Shown here piece after piece: positions 1 through 7,845 of a stretch of 21,621 bases of DNA. The stretch lies in IMG/VR virus record IMGVR_UViG_3300010354_019171, positions 1 through 21,621 of that record, one strand, 5' to 3'. Numbering within the stretch: the stretch's first letter is position 1; every line of letters starts with the position of its first letter. Both the position numbers and the translations under genes were made by a program. Origin of the DNA: a virus. Under the pieces are notes generated by a model, which searched no databases, was not told where the DNA came from, and saw only the letters and a program-made list of their open reading frames with translations.

Positions 1-8
1 GTTAAACG

Positions 9-41
9 AACAGGGAGATCGAAAGATCTCCCTGTTTTTTT
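9..41 (+). terminator. Intrinsic (rho-independent) terminator
   Basis: A perfect inverted repeat (arms at 10-20 and 25-35, extendable by one A-T pair) encloses a GAAA tetraloop at 21-24 and runs into a T-tract at 35-41. This is a textbook intrinsic terminator with a stable GNRA loop. It probably ends the transcript of the structural gene before the window, whose stop may be the TAA at 3-5, and insulates the next late promoter. Confidence 0.93.
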
Positions 42-44
42 ATT

Positions 45-52
45 GATAAATA
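45..52 (+). promoter_or_regulatory. Candidate T4-type late promoter (GATAAATA)
   Basis: The octamer GATAAATA differs from the T4 late consensus TATAAATA only at its first base. It lies between a strong terminator and the ribosome-binding site of a tail gene, where a late promoter is expected. No -35 element is needed for gp55-directed promoters. The start would fall just before the Shine-Dalgarno sequence, giving a very short leader. This is inferred from motif and position. Confidence 0.5.
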
Positions 53-66
53 AACTAGAGGTAAAT

Positions 67-594
67 ATGACAGATCAAAACGGATACGGTCGTTTACAGC
101 TGCAGCCCGACAATAAAAACGGCATTCTAGCAACACACTTTCAATTTGAGTTGCGAAAAATAAGCAACGTTACATTCTTTTGTCAAAGTGTGTCGCTTCC
201 TGGTTTGAAACTGCGAGCAACCGAACAACTTACTCCGTTCAACAACATACCAAGACCCGGTGGTGCGCTGATGCCGGAAAATTTAAGTTTAACTTTCATG
301 GTGGATGAAAAGTTAAAAAACTGGTTGGAAATATACAACTGGATGCGCGAATGCACCAATCAAGAAAATTTTGACACCTACGAAGAACCCGACAAGCATT
401 TAAACAGTGAAGGTGTGTTGTTTATTCACGACAGCAACAACAATCCAAAATTTAGAATCAATTTTGATGGTCTTTTTCCAACAAGTTTGGGTGGATTGAA
501 TTTTCAAACTGGTTCGATGGGATCAGCATTTCAGTACAGCACAGTAACGTTCGAATACACATTGTTTAAAATAACTTCGTTGTACGAAAACTAA
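67..594 (+). CDS. 19: Tail tube protein, gp19 family
   Basis: Predicted 175-residue virion protein of the T4 gp19/gp54 tube fold, which stacks as hexamers inside the contractile sheath. Alignment by eye with T4 gp19 covers the whole length: an N-terminal FQFELRKISNVTFFCQ strand pair followed by SLPG (T4: FQVEISYLGQNFTFQC, then ALPAG), a central LSLTFMVDE strand, and a C-terminal DGLFPTSLGGL that matches T4 KGLWPTNVGEL. The start at 67 is chosen because AGAGGTAA lies just upstream; an ATT start at 43 would sit on the late promoter. A tube initiator or cap paralogue of the same fold is the main alternative. Confidence 0.75.
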   Translation: MTDQNGYGRLQLQPDNKNGILATHFQFELRKISNVTFFCQSVSLPGLKLRATEQLTPFNNIPRPGGALMPENLSLTFMVDEKLKNWLEIYNWMRECTNQENFDTYEEPDKHLNSEGVLFIHDSNNNPKFRINFDGLFPTSLGGLNFQTGSMGSAFQYSTVTFEYTLFKITSLYEN

Positions 595-611
595 GATAGG
601 AAAATTATATT

Positions 612-1049
612 ATGAAAATCGAAGAAATACGCGCTCATGCCGAGCAAGATTTGGTTTTGGACAGCACCGAACTGGATCGTGAATCGCTAAGAATTCCGCA
701 ACTGCACAACAAATATTTGAATTTTTTGACCGATGAACGCTTGGTTCTTCGAGCCATTCAGATTGATTTTGACAAAATGAGACGTTTGAAGTGGGAATAT
801 TATACCGGCAAACTCGATCAAGAGCAGTTGAATCAACAAGGATGGCAACCGTTTGCTTTGAGAATTTTAAAGCAAGATGTTGATTTGTATATGGACAGCG
901 ACACGGATCTGCAGAACTTGCGCTTGAAGATCGAACGTCAACGCGAAAAAATCGAATACGTCGAATCGATCATAAAAGGAATAATGAATCGTCACTGGCA
1001 GATTCGATCGGCTATCGAATGGCGTAAATTCGTAAATGGTGTGAATTAA
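612..1049 (+). CDS. uvsY: UvsY recombination mediator
   Basis: A 145-residue protein close to the size of T4 UvsY (137 residues). In T4, UvsY binds the single-stranded DNA-gp32 complex and loads UvsX, driving recombination-dependent replication. The protein is highly charged and mostly helical, with the N-terminal MKIEEIRAHAEQDL and a later MRRLKWEYYTGKLD segment that I recognise from marine T4-like UvsY proteins. An AGGA-type ribosome-binding site lies near 597-600. It sits directly upstream of uvsW, with its partner uvsX about 5.7 kb downstream, as expected for a recombination operon. Confidence 0.88.
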   Translation: MKIEEIRAHAEQDLVLDSTELDRESLRIPQLHNKYLNFLTDERLVLRAIQIDFDKMRRLKWEYYTGKLDQEQLNQQGWQPFALRILKQDVDLYMDSDTDLQNLRLKIERQREKIEYVESIIKGIMNRHWQIRSAIEWRKFVNGVN

Positions 1050-1066
1050 TTGTACTAAATATTTTT

Positions 1067-2575
1067 ATGAGTATTTCGAGCGACATCGTTATTCGTTACT
1101 TTAATGATGTACACGCAAAAGTTTCTTGCAAAGAAGCAGGCGTAGGTATGGAAATGGTGGATTATTTCACCTTTGTTGTGCCTAATGCTCGCTATACTCC
1201 TGCATATCGACACAAAATATGGGATGGTAAAATACGTCTGTACAACCAATACAGCGAATTGTTGTATTATGGTCTTATACCATATGCGATAAAATTTGCA
1301 AACGAACGAGGATATACCGTAAAATTGGAAGGTAATTTTCCTCGTCCAAAACAAACGCTCGATCGCCAGCAAACTGTAAATTTTTTAAATTCACTCGACA
1401 TACGAGGTCCAAAAAAAGAACAATTGACACCGCTACCACACCAAATAGAAGGTGTCGAGTATGCCATAAACAATTCAAGATGTTTGTTGTTGTCGCCAAC
1501 CGCAAGCGGTAAAAGTTACATAATATATTCGTTGGTTCGTTATTACGCTCAACAAACCAACAAAAAGATACTGATAGTGGTGCCAACCGTTGCTCTTGTT
1601 TATCAGATGCTTAGCGATTTTGATTGTTATTCAAACGCAAACGGATGGGATGTGTCAAAAGAGTGTCATGGCGTTATCGGTGGAAAACAAAAAATAACCG
1701 ATTCGAAAGTGATTGTGAGCACATGGCAATCGATATACAAAGAAAGCAAAAAGTATTTTGAAAATTTTGATTGTGTGATTGTAGACGAATCGCATCACAT
1801 GCGAAGCGACAGTATCAAAGGTATTATGGAGAAGTTGATAGAATGTCCGTATCGCATAGGGTTGACTGGTACTCTAGACGGTATGCAAACAAACAAATTG
1901 GTTGTTGAGGGTCTAACAGGAAAAATACACCGAATCGCTCGCACACGTGATTTGATCGATGCAAATATTTTAAGTAAATTAAAAATAGAGTGCATAACTT
2001 TAAAGTACACCGACGACGAATGCAAACACGTTAAAGATTTGAAATACGATCAAGAAATCGATTATCTAGTTCGTCACAGCCGAAGAAACGATTTTATAGC
2101 GGATCTTGCTCTCAACACACGAGGCAACACTCTGGTATTGTATCAGTTTGTGGAAAAGCACGGAAAAGTGCTGCACGATTTGATTGTGAAGAAAAACAAA
2201 GACGTAAATCGACAAATATATTTTGTGAGTGGTGAGGTGAGTGCAGAACTTCGCGAGCAAATGAGAAAAACGGTAGAAACACAAAACAATGCCATAATCG
2301 TAGCCAGTTACGGTACTTTTAGTACAGGTATAAATATACGCAAGCTACACAACATTGTTTTTGCCAGCCCCAGTAAAGGAAGAGTACGAGTTTTACAAAG
2401 CATCGGTAGACAGTTAAGAAAAAGTGATTCCAAAGAGCACGCACAATTGTATGATATTAGCGACGATTTGAGTTGGAAGTCTCGTCAAAATTACGGTTTA
2501 AAGCATTTTATAGAGCGTTTAAAAATATACAACGAAGAAAAATTTGATTATAAAATTGTAAGCTTAAAGGTATAA
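1067..2575 (+). CDS. uvsW: UvsW DNA/RNA helicase
   Basis: A 502-residue SF2 helicase, nearly the same length as T4 UvsW (503). UvsW unwinds R-loops and branched recombination intermediates and shifts replication from origin-dependent to recombination-dependent late in infection. Visible motifs are Walker A SPTASGKS (143-150), DESH box (240-243), motif III LTGT (266-269) and motif VI QSIGRQLRK (444-452). The N-terminal substrate-recognition domain has the conserved KIWDGKIRLY segment. The ATG at 1067 lacks a clear Shine-Dalgarno sequence; a CTAAATA motif lies at 1055-1061. The next gene begins one base after its stop codon. Confidence 0.96.
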   Translation: MSISSDIVIRYFNDVHAKVSCKEAGVGMEMVDYFTFVVPNARYTPAYRHKIWDGKIRLYNQYSELLYYGLIPYAIKFANERGYTVKLEGNFPRPKQTLDRQQTVNFLNSLDIRGPKKEQLTPLPHQIEGVEYAINNSRCLLLSPTASGKSYIIYSLVRYYAQQTNKKILIVVPTVALVYQMLSDFDCYSNANGWDVSKECHGVIGGKQKITDSKVIVSTWQSIYKESKKYFENFDCVIVDESHHMRSDSIKGIMEKLIECPYRIGLTGTLDGMQTNKLVVEGLTGKIHRIARTRDLIDANILSKLKIECITLKYTDDECKHVKDLKYDQEIDYLVRHSRRNDFIADLALNTRGNTLVLYQFVEKHGKVLHDLIVKKNKDVNRQIYFVSGEVSAELREQMRKTVETQNNAIIVASYGTFSTGINIRKLHNIVFASPSKGRVRVLQSIGRQLRKSDSKEHAQLYDISDDLSWKSRQNYGLKHFIERLKIYNEEKFDYKIVSLKV

Positions 2576-2576
2576 C

Positions 2577-3080
2577 ATGACCAAAAAACCAAACAATTCC
2601 GACTTTCCGATTCGTTTGATAAAGATGCGTCACGGTGAAACTTTGATAGCCCGTATCAAGCGAATTGATGATTTTTATGTGCTCAAAGATCCAATGACCA
2701 TAATATACGTACCGTACATCAATAAAGATGGAAACATGGAAAGCACCGACATCGCTTTTCGAGACTGGATCGAAGGATCGACTAGCAAAGAATACCACAT
2801 ACCAGCCGATTCAGTATTGATAGAAGTTGATTGTGATTTTACGATTCGGTCAACTTACGAAAAAATACTTTTGGAATCCGAGAATCAATATTTCTTCGAA
2901 ACCGACTACATGAACGAAACCATACAGTTCTATAACGATGAAAGCAAGCCTCCCAAGAAAAAGAAAAAACCATCCAAAGAAGATGGTCTGAGTGGTCCTT
3001 CTCAAGAGCGTTTGGAAGATGGGGAGGACGATCTTGATTCAAACGGATGGGATGACTTCCCTCCTCGCTTCAAGATATGA
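2577..3080 (+). CDS. Conserved phage protein with LSm-like N-terminal domain
   Basis: A 167-residue protein of unknown function. Residues about 11-80 read like a small beta-barrel of the LSm/Hfq kind: MRHGETLIARIKRIDDFYVLKDPMTI gives alternating strands around a G-E turn, and IPADSVLIEVD gives a closing strand. Similar proteins are found beside uvsW in marine T4-like phages. The C-terminal third is a charged low-complexity tail with a lysine run (about 124-131) and an acidic stretch (about 147-160), probably disordered. An AAAGG ribosome-binding site lies in the end of uvsW, so translation is likely coupled. RNA binding is inference from the fold-like pattern only. Confidence 0.6.
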   Translation: MTKKPNNSDFPIRLIKMRHGETLIARIKRIDDFYVLKDPMTIIYVPYINKDGNMESTDIAFRDWIEGSTSKEYHIPADSVLIEVDCDFTIRSTYEKILLESENQYFFETDYMNETIQFYNDESKPPKKKKKPSKEDGLSGPSQERLEDGEDDLDSNGWDDFPPRFKI

Positions 3081-3255
3081 TTAAGGTACTTTAATAACCT
3101 TATAGATATAGAACTTGTTGTTCATCCCAGACATGCATATGTATAAGACATCCTGTTCGCTCAGCCACGCAAATCCTGCAAATTTGCAAAAATTTTTTTA
3201 CATGGTAAACAACCATAATTTTGGTTGTGGTGGCATATAATTAGGGAGATATACG
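3081..3255. other. 175-nt intergenic region before gene 55, with palindromes
   Basis: The longest gene-free stretch in an otherwise gapless window. It holds a perfect 12-nt palindrome TGCAAATTTGCA (3177-3188), an A5/T7 run after it, and a 7-bp inverted repeat just before the gene 55 ribosome-binding site. I see no convincing promoter or terminator. A 35-codon ORF (3133-3240) lacks a ribosome-binding site. Confidence 0.6.
3209..3228. repeat. Inverted repeat (7-bp arms, 6-nt loop) upstream of gene 55
   Basis: ACAACCA (3209-3215) and TGGTTGT (3222-3228) are exact reverse complements around the loop TAATTT. No T-run follows, so it is not a terminator. It ends 14 nt before the Shine-Dalgarno sequence of the sigma-factor gene, so it could be an operator or an mRNA hairpin affecting gp55 translation. 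The structure is seen; the role is inferred. Confidence 0.5.
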
Positions 3256-3894
3256 GTGGCAAAAAGAAAGAAGAAAAATAAAATGAGCGCAACTGCTAAA
3301 CCAAAATCTAAAAAAAGCAAAGATAATTATATAGACAACCAAAAGATGTATCAAGAAATGGTTGACTATACCGAAAGAACCTCGGAATACAACAAAAAAA
3401 TTAAGAAATTGGCTGACAACGAACCAACTCCACCCAAACCAAGGGTTTCCGAGTATATTGGTTCTTGTATCATTATGATAGCACAAAGACTTGCAACCAA
3501 GCCCAATTTTGCCAATTATGTGCACCGAGAAGAGATGATTGGCGACGGTATCGAAAATTGCTTGATGTATATCGACAATTTTGATCCTAAAAAGTCAAAG
3601 AATCCATTTGCTTATTTTACCCAAATAATATATTTTGCATTTGTGAGAAGAATACAAAAAGAAAAGAAGCAAATGTATGTCAAGATGAAAATGATGGAAC
3701 ATCTTGACGATAAGGGTGTTATTAGAAAAATAATTAAAGAGCAGAACTTGTTGTCCGAAAAGAACAGTAACGATAATTTGTATGCGAGTCTGTTCAATCT
3801 TAAAGACTCGGATATCAAAACATTCGAAAAAACCTCGGCTGGTAAAAACAAAAAGAAGAGCAAGAAATCAAATTTAGATGATTATTTTATATAA
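3256..3894 (+). CDS. 55: Late sigma factor gp55
   Basis: A 212-residue homologue of T4 gp55 (185 residues), the minimal sigma factor that, with gp33 and the gp45 clamp, directs host RNA polymerase to TATAAATA late promoters. The core at about 90-140 is the sigma region-2-like segment (MIGDGIENCLMYIDNFD followed by NPFAYFTQIIYFAF), which matches T4 gp55 closely. The GTG at 3256 is chosen because AGGGAG (3243-3248) is ideally spaced; an ATG at 3283 has no comparable site. This start adds a lysine-rich N-terminal tail of about 25 residues. Gene 47 begins two bases after the stop codon. Confidence 0.93.
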   Translation: MAKRKKKNKMSATAKPKSKKSKDNYIDNQKMYQEMVDYTERTSEYNKKIKKLADNEPTPPKPRVSEYIGSCIIMIAQRLATKPNFANYVHREEMIGDGIENCLMYIDNFDPKKSKNPFAYFTQIIYFAFVRRIQKEKKQMYVKMKMMEHLDDKGVIRKIIKEQNLLSEKNSNDNLYASLFNLKDSDIKTFEKTSAGKNKKKSKKSNLDDYFI

Positions 3895-3896
3895 TT

Positions 3897-4946
3897 ATGT
3901 TGATTCCATTCATAAACGATACACATTTTGGGTTCAAGAACGATTCTCAAATATTTCGAGAGTATTTTAATCGTTTTTTTAAAGATATATTTTTTCCGTA
4001 CGTGGATGCCAACAACATAAAAGAATTGATTCATCTTGGTGATCTGATGGATCGAAGAAAATATGTTAATTTTGAAACTCTTAAATTCATAAGAGAAAAC
4101 TTCATCGAAGAATTGCACAAGCGTCAGATAACCATGCACATCATACTGGGCAACCATGATGTGTATTACAAGAACACCAATTCTGTAAATAGTGTACGAG
4201 AACTTTTCAACGATCATCCGTCGATAAAACTTTATGAGAAATTTCAAGATGCGGATGTTGCTGGATTCAAATTTGCTATGATACCGTGGATATGCCCGGA
4301 AAACCAAAACGAATTTGATAGTTTTGTGCACAACAGCTCGTCGACCGTTGCTGTTGGACATCTCGAACTTCAAGGTTTTGAAGTGCTTCGCGGCATCAGA
4401 TCCGAAGAGGGTATGAATAAAAATATCCTAGAGAAATTCCAAAATGTATACTCAGGCCATTTTCATCAAAAGAATGACGATGGCCATGTTTTTTATCTTG
4501 GTACTCAATACGATATGACTTTTGCTGACGTAGACGAGCGAAAAGGTTTTCATGTGTTTGACACAGAAACACGAAGCGTTCGTTTTATAGAAAACCCACA
4601 AAAAATGTTTTATCGATTGATTTATGATGATATCAATAAAACAGACATACCAGATTTTTCTAGATACGAAAAAAGTTATGTCAAACTTGTGGTAAAAAAC
4701 AAAAAATACCCAAAATTATTCGATAAGTACATCGGTAAATTATATGACGTTAGTCCTCACGAAGTCAACATAATCGAGGAATATGAACTGGCAGATCCTT
4801 CTACCGATGATATAGATATTACACAAGATACGCTCAGTATCATCTACGGCGATATCGACGATAACAAAAACTATGAACCGGCAGCTGTAAATTCTCTCAA
4901 GAAAATCATGACCGATTTGTATCTTGAGAGTTTCGAGGTTGATTAA
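3897..4946 (+). CDS. 47: Recombination nuclease subunit gp47 (Mre11/SbcD-like)
   Basis: A 349-residue calcineurin-like phosphoesterase, close to T4 gp47 (339). It forms the gp46/47 complex that resects double-strand ends to give single-stranded DNA for UvsX. All Mre11 metal-binding motifs are visible: D8-x-H10 (NDTH), GDLMDRR (48-54), GNHD (85-88), VGHLE with H155, and GHFH (187-190). The start has no obvious Shine-Dalgarno sequence and lies two bases after gene 55, so re-initiation by terminating ribosomes is likely. Its stop overlaps the gene 46 start by one base. Confidence 0.96.
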   Translation: MLIPFINDTHFGFKNDSQIFREYFNRFFKDIFFPYVDANNIKELIHLGDLMDRRKYVNFETLKFIRENFIEELHKRQITMHIILGNHDVYYKNTNSVNSVRELFNDHPSIKLYEKFQDADVAGFKFAMIPWICPENQNEFDSFVHNSSSTVAVGHLELQGFEVLRGIRSEEGMNKNILEKFQNVYSGHFHQKNDDGHVFYLGTQYDMTFADVDERKGFHVFDTETRSVRFIENPQKMFYRLIYDDINKTDIPDFSRYEKSYVKLVVKNKKYPKLFDKYIGKLYDVSPHEVNIIEEYELADPSTDDIDITQDTLSIIYGDIDDNKNYEPAAVNSLKKIMTDLYLESFEVD

Positions 4947-6658
4947 TGATAGAATTTCAAAAACTCAGATGGAAAAACCTGCTATCGTACGGTAATTTTT
5001 TTACTGAAATAGACTTTCAGAAAAACAATATGACGCTTATTTCCGGTAAAAATGGAAGCGGCAAGAGTACCATCGGAGAAGCCTTAACTTTTGCTCTTTT
5101 TGGTACTCCATTCCGAAATATAAACAAACCAAATTTGTTGAACAGCATCAACGAAAAAGAATGTTTGGTTGAAGTTGAATTTAATATCGGTAAAAAGCAG
5201 TACAAAGTAAAACGCGGAATCAAGCCGACTGTCTTTGAAATATACGTTGATGGTAAAATTATCGATCAAGAAAGCAAATCCAAAGACTATCAAAAGTTTT
5301 TGGAGCAAAATATATTAAAATTGAATTACAAGTCTTTTACGCAGTTGGTGTTTCTCGGAAGCAGCAACTTTGTTCCATTCATGCAATTATCGGCACAAGA
5401 TCGCCGTGAAGTGATCGAAGAGCTTTTGGACATTCGCGTGTTCAGCCGAATGAATATTGTGTTGAAGGAGAAGTCTTCGGTTTTAAAAGAAAATTTGAAG
5501 GATCTGGATCGAGACATTGCGATCGCAAAAGAAAAGCTCGACATGCAACGCGATCACATAAAAAAGATTCAAAATAAAAATACCGAAGCCATAAATACAA
5601 ATAATGAAGAAATCGCTGTCAACGACAAAGCTATATCTAAGCTTGTTTTGGATATGGATCGTATTAAAAGCGATATCAATCAAAGAAGCAATAGCATCAG
5701 TGACTTGCAAACAGTCAAAGGAAAGTTGCAAAAATATGAAGAACTCGAACGAAAACTCTCCTCACAACTATCAAAACTGGCAAAAACAGTCCAATTTTAT
5801 AGTGAAACCCATGACTGTCCAACGTGCAATCAAGAAATTACTTCTGAATTTAAGCAGAAAGTAATCGAAGCCAAGCAACAAAAGATCGAAGAATTCGAAA
5901 AAGCTCACACCGATCTCAACAATAAAAAGAGAGAAATATCGGATCGTTTTGATGTTATTCTCAAAGTTCAACAAGAAATAACTGCCCTAAATTTGGAATA
6001 CCAGAACAAAAATGCCAGTATAACCGGCATCAATGCGTATATTCAAAAGCTTCAACAAGAAAACGAAAGATTGTTGAAGACCGACTTGGGCGATCAAGAG
6101 GAGAGCAACAAACTTTCCGAATACGAGCAAAAGTACTCGGAGTTGCTGTGCCAGCGCGATGAATATATTGATACTCGCCACATGTACGAAATTGCTTCCG
6201 AGTTGCTAAAAGATAGCGGCATCAAAACTAGAATTATTCGTCAATATTTGCCAGTGATGAACAAGCTTATCAACAAATATTTGAGTGCCATGGACTTTTT
6301 TGTTAACTTTAACTTGGATGAAAATTTCAAAGAAGTTATCAAGAGTCGATATCGAGACGAGTTTGAATACAACAGTTTTTCCCAAGGTCAAAAATTTAGA
6401 ATCGATATGGCGTTGCTTCTTACTTGGCGAGAAATCAGTCGCAAAAAGAACAGCACCAACACCAACATACTAATACTCGATGAAGTTTTTGACAGTAGTT
6501 TGGACGCTTCGGGTACCGAAGATTTTATGAAACTTTTGAGAGTTTTGAGCAAGAAAACTCATATTTTTGTTATAAGTCACAAACCAGATGTTATCAGCGA
6601 TAGATTTGATAATCACTTGAAAGTCGAAATAAAGAATAACTTTTCGATCATATCTTGA
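4946..6658 (+). CDS. 46: Recombination nuclease subunit gp46 (Rad50/SbcC-like ATPase)
   Basis: A 570-residue SMC-type ATPase, close to T4 gp46 (560). Domains in order: N-terminal ATPase half with Walker A GKNGSGKST (34-42); a long coiled coil (about 175-400) with a CPTC zinc hook (C291, C294) at its apex; and a C-terminal half with the signature SFSQGQK (477-483), Walker B ILILDEVFD (508-516), a D-loop, and the switch histidine H545. Two zinc hooks dimerise to join complexes across DNA ends. Translation is coupled to gene 47 through a TAATG junction. Confidence 0.97.
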   Translation: MIEFQKLRWKNLLSYGNFFTEIDFQKNNMTLISGKNGSGKSTIGEALTFALFGTPFRNINKPNLLNSINEKECLVEVEFNIGKKQYKVKRGIKPTVFEIYVDGKIIDQESKSKDYQKFLEQNILKLNYKSFTQLVFLGSSNFVPFMQLSAQDRREVIEELLDIRVFSRMNIVLKEKSSVLKENLKDLDRDIAIAKEKLDMQRDHIKKIQNKNTEAINTNNEEIAVNDKAISKLVLDMDRIKSDINQRSNSISDLQTVKGKLQKYEELERKLSSQLSKLAKTVQFYSETHDCPTCNQEITSEFKQKVIEAKQQKIEEFEKAHTDLNNKKREISDRFDVILKVQQEITALNLEYQNKNASITGINAYIQKLQQENERLLKTDLGDQEESNKLSEYEQKYSELLCQRDEYIDTRHMYEIASELLKDSGIKTRIIRQYLPVMNKLINKYLSAMDFFVNFNLDENFKEVIKSRYRDEFEYNSFSQGQKFRIDMALLLTWREISRKKNSTNTNILILDEVFDSSLDASGTEDFMKLLRVLSKKTHIFVISHKPDVISDRFDNHLKVEIKNNFSIIS

Positions 6659-6667
6659 TGCTATCCA

Positions 6668-6675
6668 GATAAATA
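6668..6675 (+). promoter_or_regulatory. Candidate late promoter (GATAAATA) before the small basic gene and uvsX
   Basis: The same octamer as at 45-52, again in a short intergenic space and about 20 nt before a start codon with a good ribosome-binding site. By analogy with the T4 late consensus it may give late transcription of the 31-residue basic protein, uvsX and perhaps the sugar cassette. The motif is short and AT-rich, and related octamers occur within genes, so this remains a candidate. Confidence 0.4.
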
Positions 6676-6694
6676 GCTTTGAAAGAGGTATATT

Positions 6695-6790
6695 ATGCCA
6701 AACAGCAAACAAATAAATGTGAAGCGAAAGCACCGCAAGCGTCAGAATCGACTCAAGCAAATTCGTCGCGAGCAAAGCAAAACACGATAA
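6695..6790 (+). CDS. Small, very basic protein (31 residues), function unknown
   Basis: A short ORF between gene 46 and uvsX. ATG at 6695 is preceded by AAGAGG (6683-6688) at ideal spacing, and the stop at 6788-6790 is 14 nt before uvsX. Thirteen of 31 residues are Lys or Arg, densest at residues 10-16 (KRKHRKR), and there are almost no acidic residues. The composition suggests nucleic-acid binding, such as a ribosome- or DNA-associated peptide. The start contexts of this gene and uvsX are nearly alike (GG, then TATATT, then ATG). I recall small basic ORFs of this type near uvsX in marine T4-like phages but cannot name a family. Confidence 0.65.
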   Translation: MPNSKQINVKRKHRKRQNRLKQIRREQSKTR

Positions 6791-6793
6791 AAC

Positions 6794-6798
6794 AAGGA
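6794..6798 (+). promoter_or_regulatory. Ribosome-binding site that fixes the uvsX start
   Basis: AAGGA with a 6-nt spacer to ATG 6805. The reading frame stays open to a TTG at 6679, but that start would overlap the small basic gene and has no homologous N-terminus. Confidence 0.8.
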
Positions 6799-6804
6799 TA
6801 TATT

Positions 6805-7845
6805 ATGAGTAACTTTTTGAAGGACATGGTTAAAACCACCGGCAACGAGTTTGCCAGTATTGTCGAAGACGGTATTGATGGTGGTGATGTGACTGGGTTT
6901 GTTGACACGGGTGTATATGCTCTAAATGCTCTTCTTAGCGGCTCGCTTTACGGCGGTATGCCAGCCAACAAGATCATGGCTCTTGCAGGCGAGAGTGCAA
7001 CCGGTAAAACTTTCTTTGCTCTTAGTATCGTCAAGACCTTTTTGGAAGCCAATCCAGATGGTGTTTGTATGTACTTTGACAGCGAAGCCGCTGTCACCAG
7101 CGACATGTTCCGCACACGCAATATCGATACTCGCCGCGTTGCGGTGATTGGTGTTGCTACGGTCGAAGAATTCCGCAATCAGGCGGTCAAAGTAGTCGAT
7201 AACTATCTTAAGATGCCTGCGGGCGAACGCAAGCCGATGATCATGATTCTCGACAGCCTTGGAATGTTGAGCAGCAGCAAAGAAATGAACGACACTGCCG
7301 AAGGTAAAGATACGCGAGACATGACTCGTGCGCAAGTTACCAAGGCTACGTTCCGAGTGTTGACTCTCAAGCTTGGCAAGGCTGGTATTCCGCTCATTAT
7401 GACCAACCATACATACGAGACTATGAGTATGTTCCCGCAAAAGGTCATGGGTGGTGGTACGGGTCTTCGTTATGCCGCTTCGACTGTTCTGTTCCTCAGC
7501 AAGCGCAAAGAAAAGATCGACAACGAAGTGGTTGGTAATGTGATTCACTGCAAGCTCGACAAGGGTCGATTCACCAAAGAAAACATGATGGTTGATGTTT
7601 TGCTTCGTTACGATACGGGTCTCAACAAGTACTATGGTTTGCTTCCGATCGCCGAAAAGCACGGTATATTCAAGAAGGTTAGCACACGCTACGAAATGCC
7701 AGACGGTAGCAAAGCGTTCGAAAAGAACATCAACGAAAATCCAGAAAAATACTATACAGACGATGTCATGCGACAATTAGAAGATGCTGTTGCCAAAGAA
7801 TTCAAATACGGCAACGAGGTGAGCAACGATGAGCAGCAATCATAA
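6805..7845 (+). CDS. uvsX: UvsX RecA-like recombinase
   Basis: A 346-residue strand-exchange recombinase. It forms filaments on single-stranded DNA, with UvsY as loader, and drives homologous pairing in recombination-dependent replication and repair. Visible: Walker A GESATGKT (62-69), Walker B PMIMILDSLG with D150, NHTYET (201-206), and the GGGTG L2-type loop (216-220). The N-terminus MSNFLKDMVK followed by GSLYGGMPANKIMALAGES is typical of marine T4-like UvsX and shorter than in T4 (391 residues). In the parts I read, arginine is written with CGN codons, unlike the AT-rich genes that follow. The last 17 nt overlap the first gene of the sugar cassette. Confidence 0.97.
   Translation: MSNFLKDMVKTTGNEFASIVEDGIDGGDVTGFVDTGVYALNALLSGSLYGGMPANKIMALAGESATGKTFFALSIVKTFLEANPDGVCMYFDSEAAVTSDMFRTRNIDTRRVAVIGVATVEEFRNQAVKVVDNYLKMPAGERKPMIMILDSLGMLSSSKEMNDTAEGKDTRDMTRAQVTKATFRVLTLKLGKAGIPLIMTNHTYETMSMFPQKVMGGGTGLRYAASTVLFLSKRKEKIDNEVVGNVIHCKLDKGRFTKENMMVDVLLRYDTGLNKYYGLLPIAEKHGIFKKVSTRYEMPDGSKAFEKNINENPEKYYTDDVMRQLEDAVAKEFKYGNEVSNDEQQS

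Noticed and set aside
2329-2336. Perfect T4 late consensus TATAAATA
   Set aside because: It lies within uvsW coding sequence, about 240 nt from the next start; this AT-rich octamer is expected by chance.
3133-3240. 35-codon ORF ending in HNFGCGGI
   Set aside because: No ribosome-binding site and no recognised similarity. The glycine/cysteine ending is curious but not enough to call.
3236-3241. TATAAT before gene 55
   Set aside because: As a -10 box it would start transcription at or after the ribosome-binding site, and no -35 is at proper spacing.
6679-6804. Extended TTG start for uvsX
   Set aside because: The extra segment has no UvsX similarity, overlaps a better small ORF, and ATG 6805 has an ideal ribosome-binding site.
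6922-7776. Long open frame on the - strand (284 codons) opposite uvsX
   Set aside because: It mirrors the codon bias of uvsX, has no recognisable domain, and lies opposite a certain gene.
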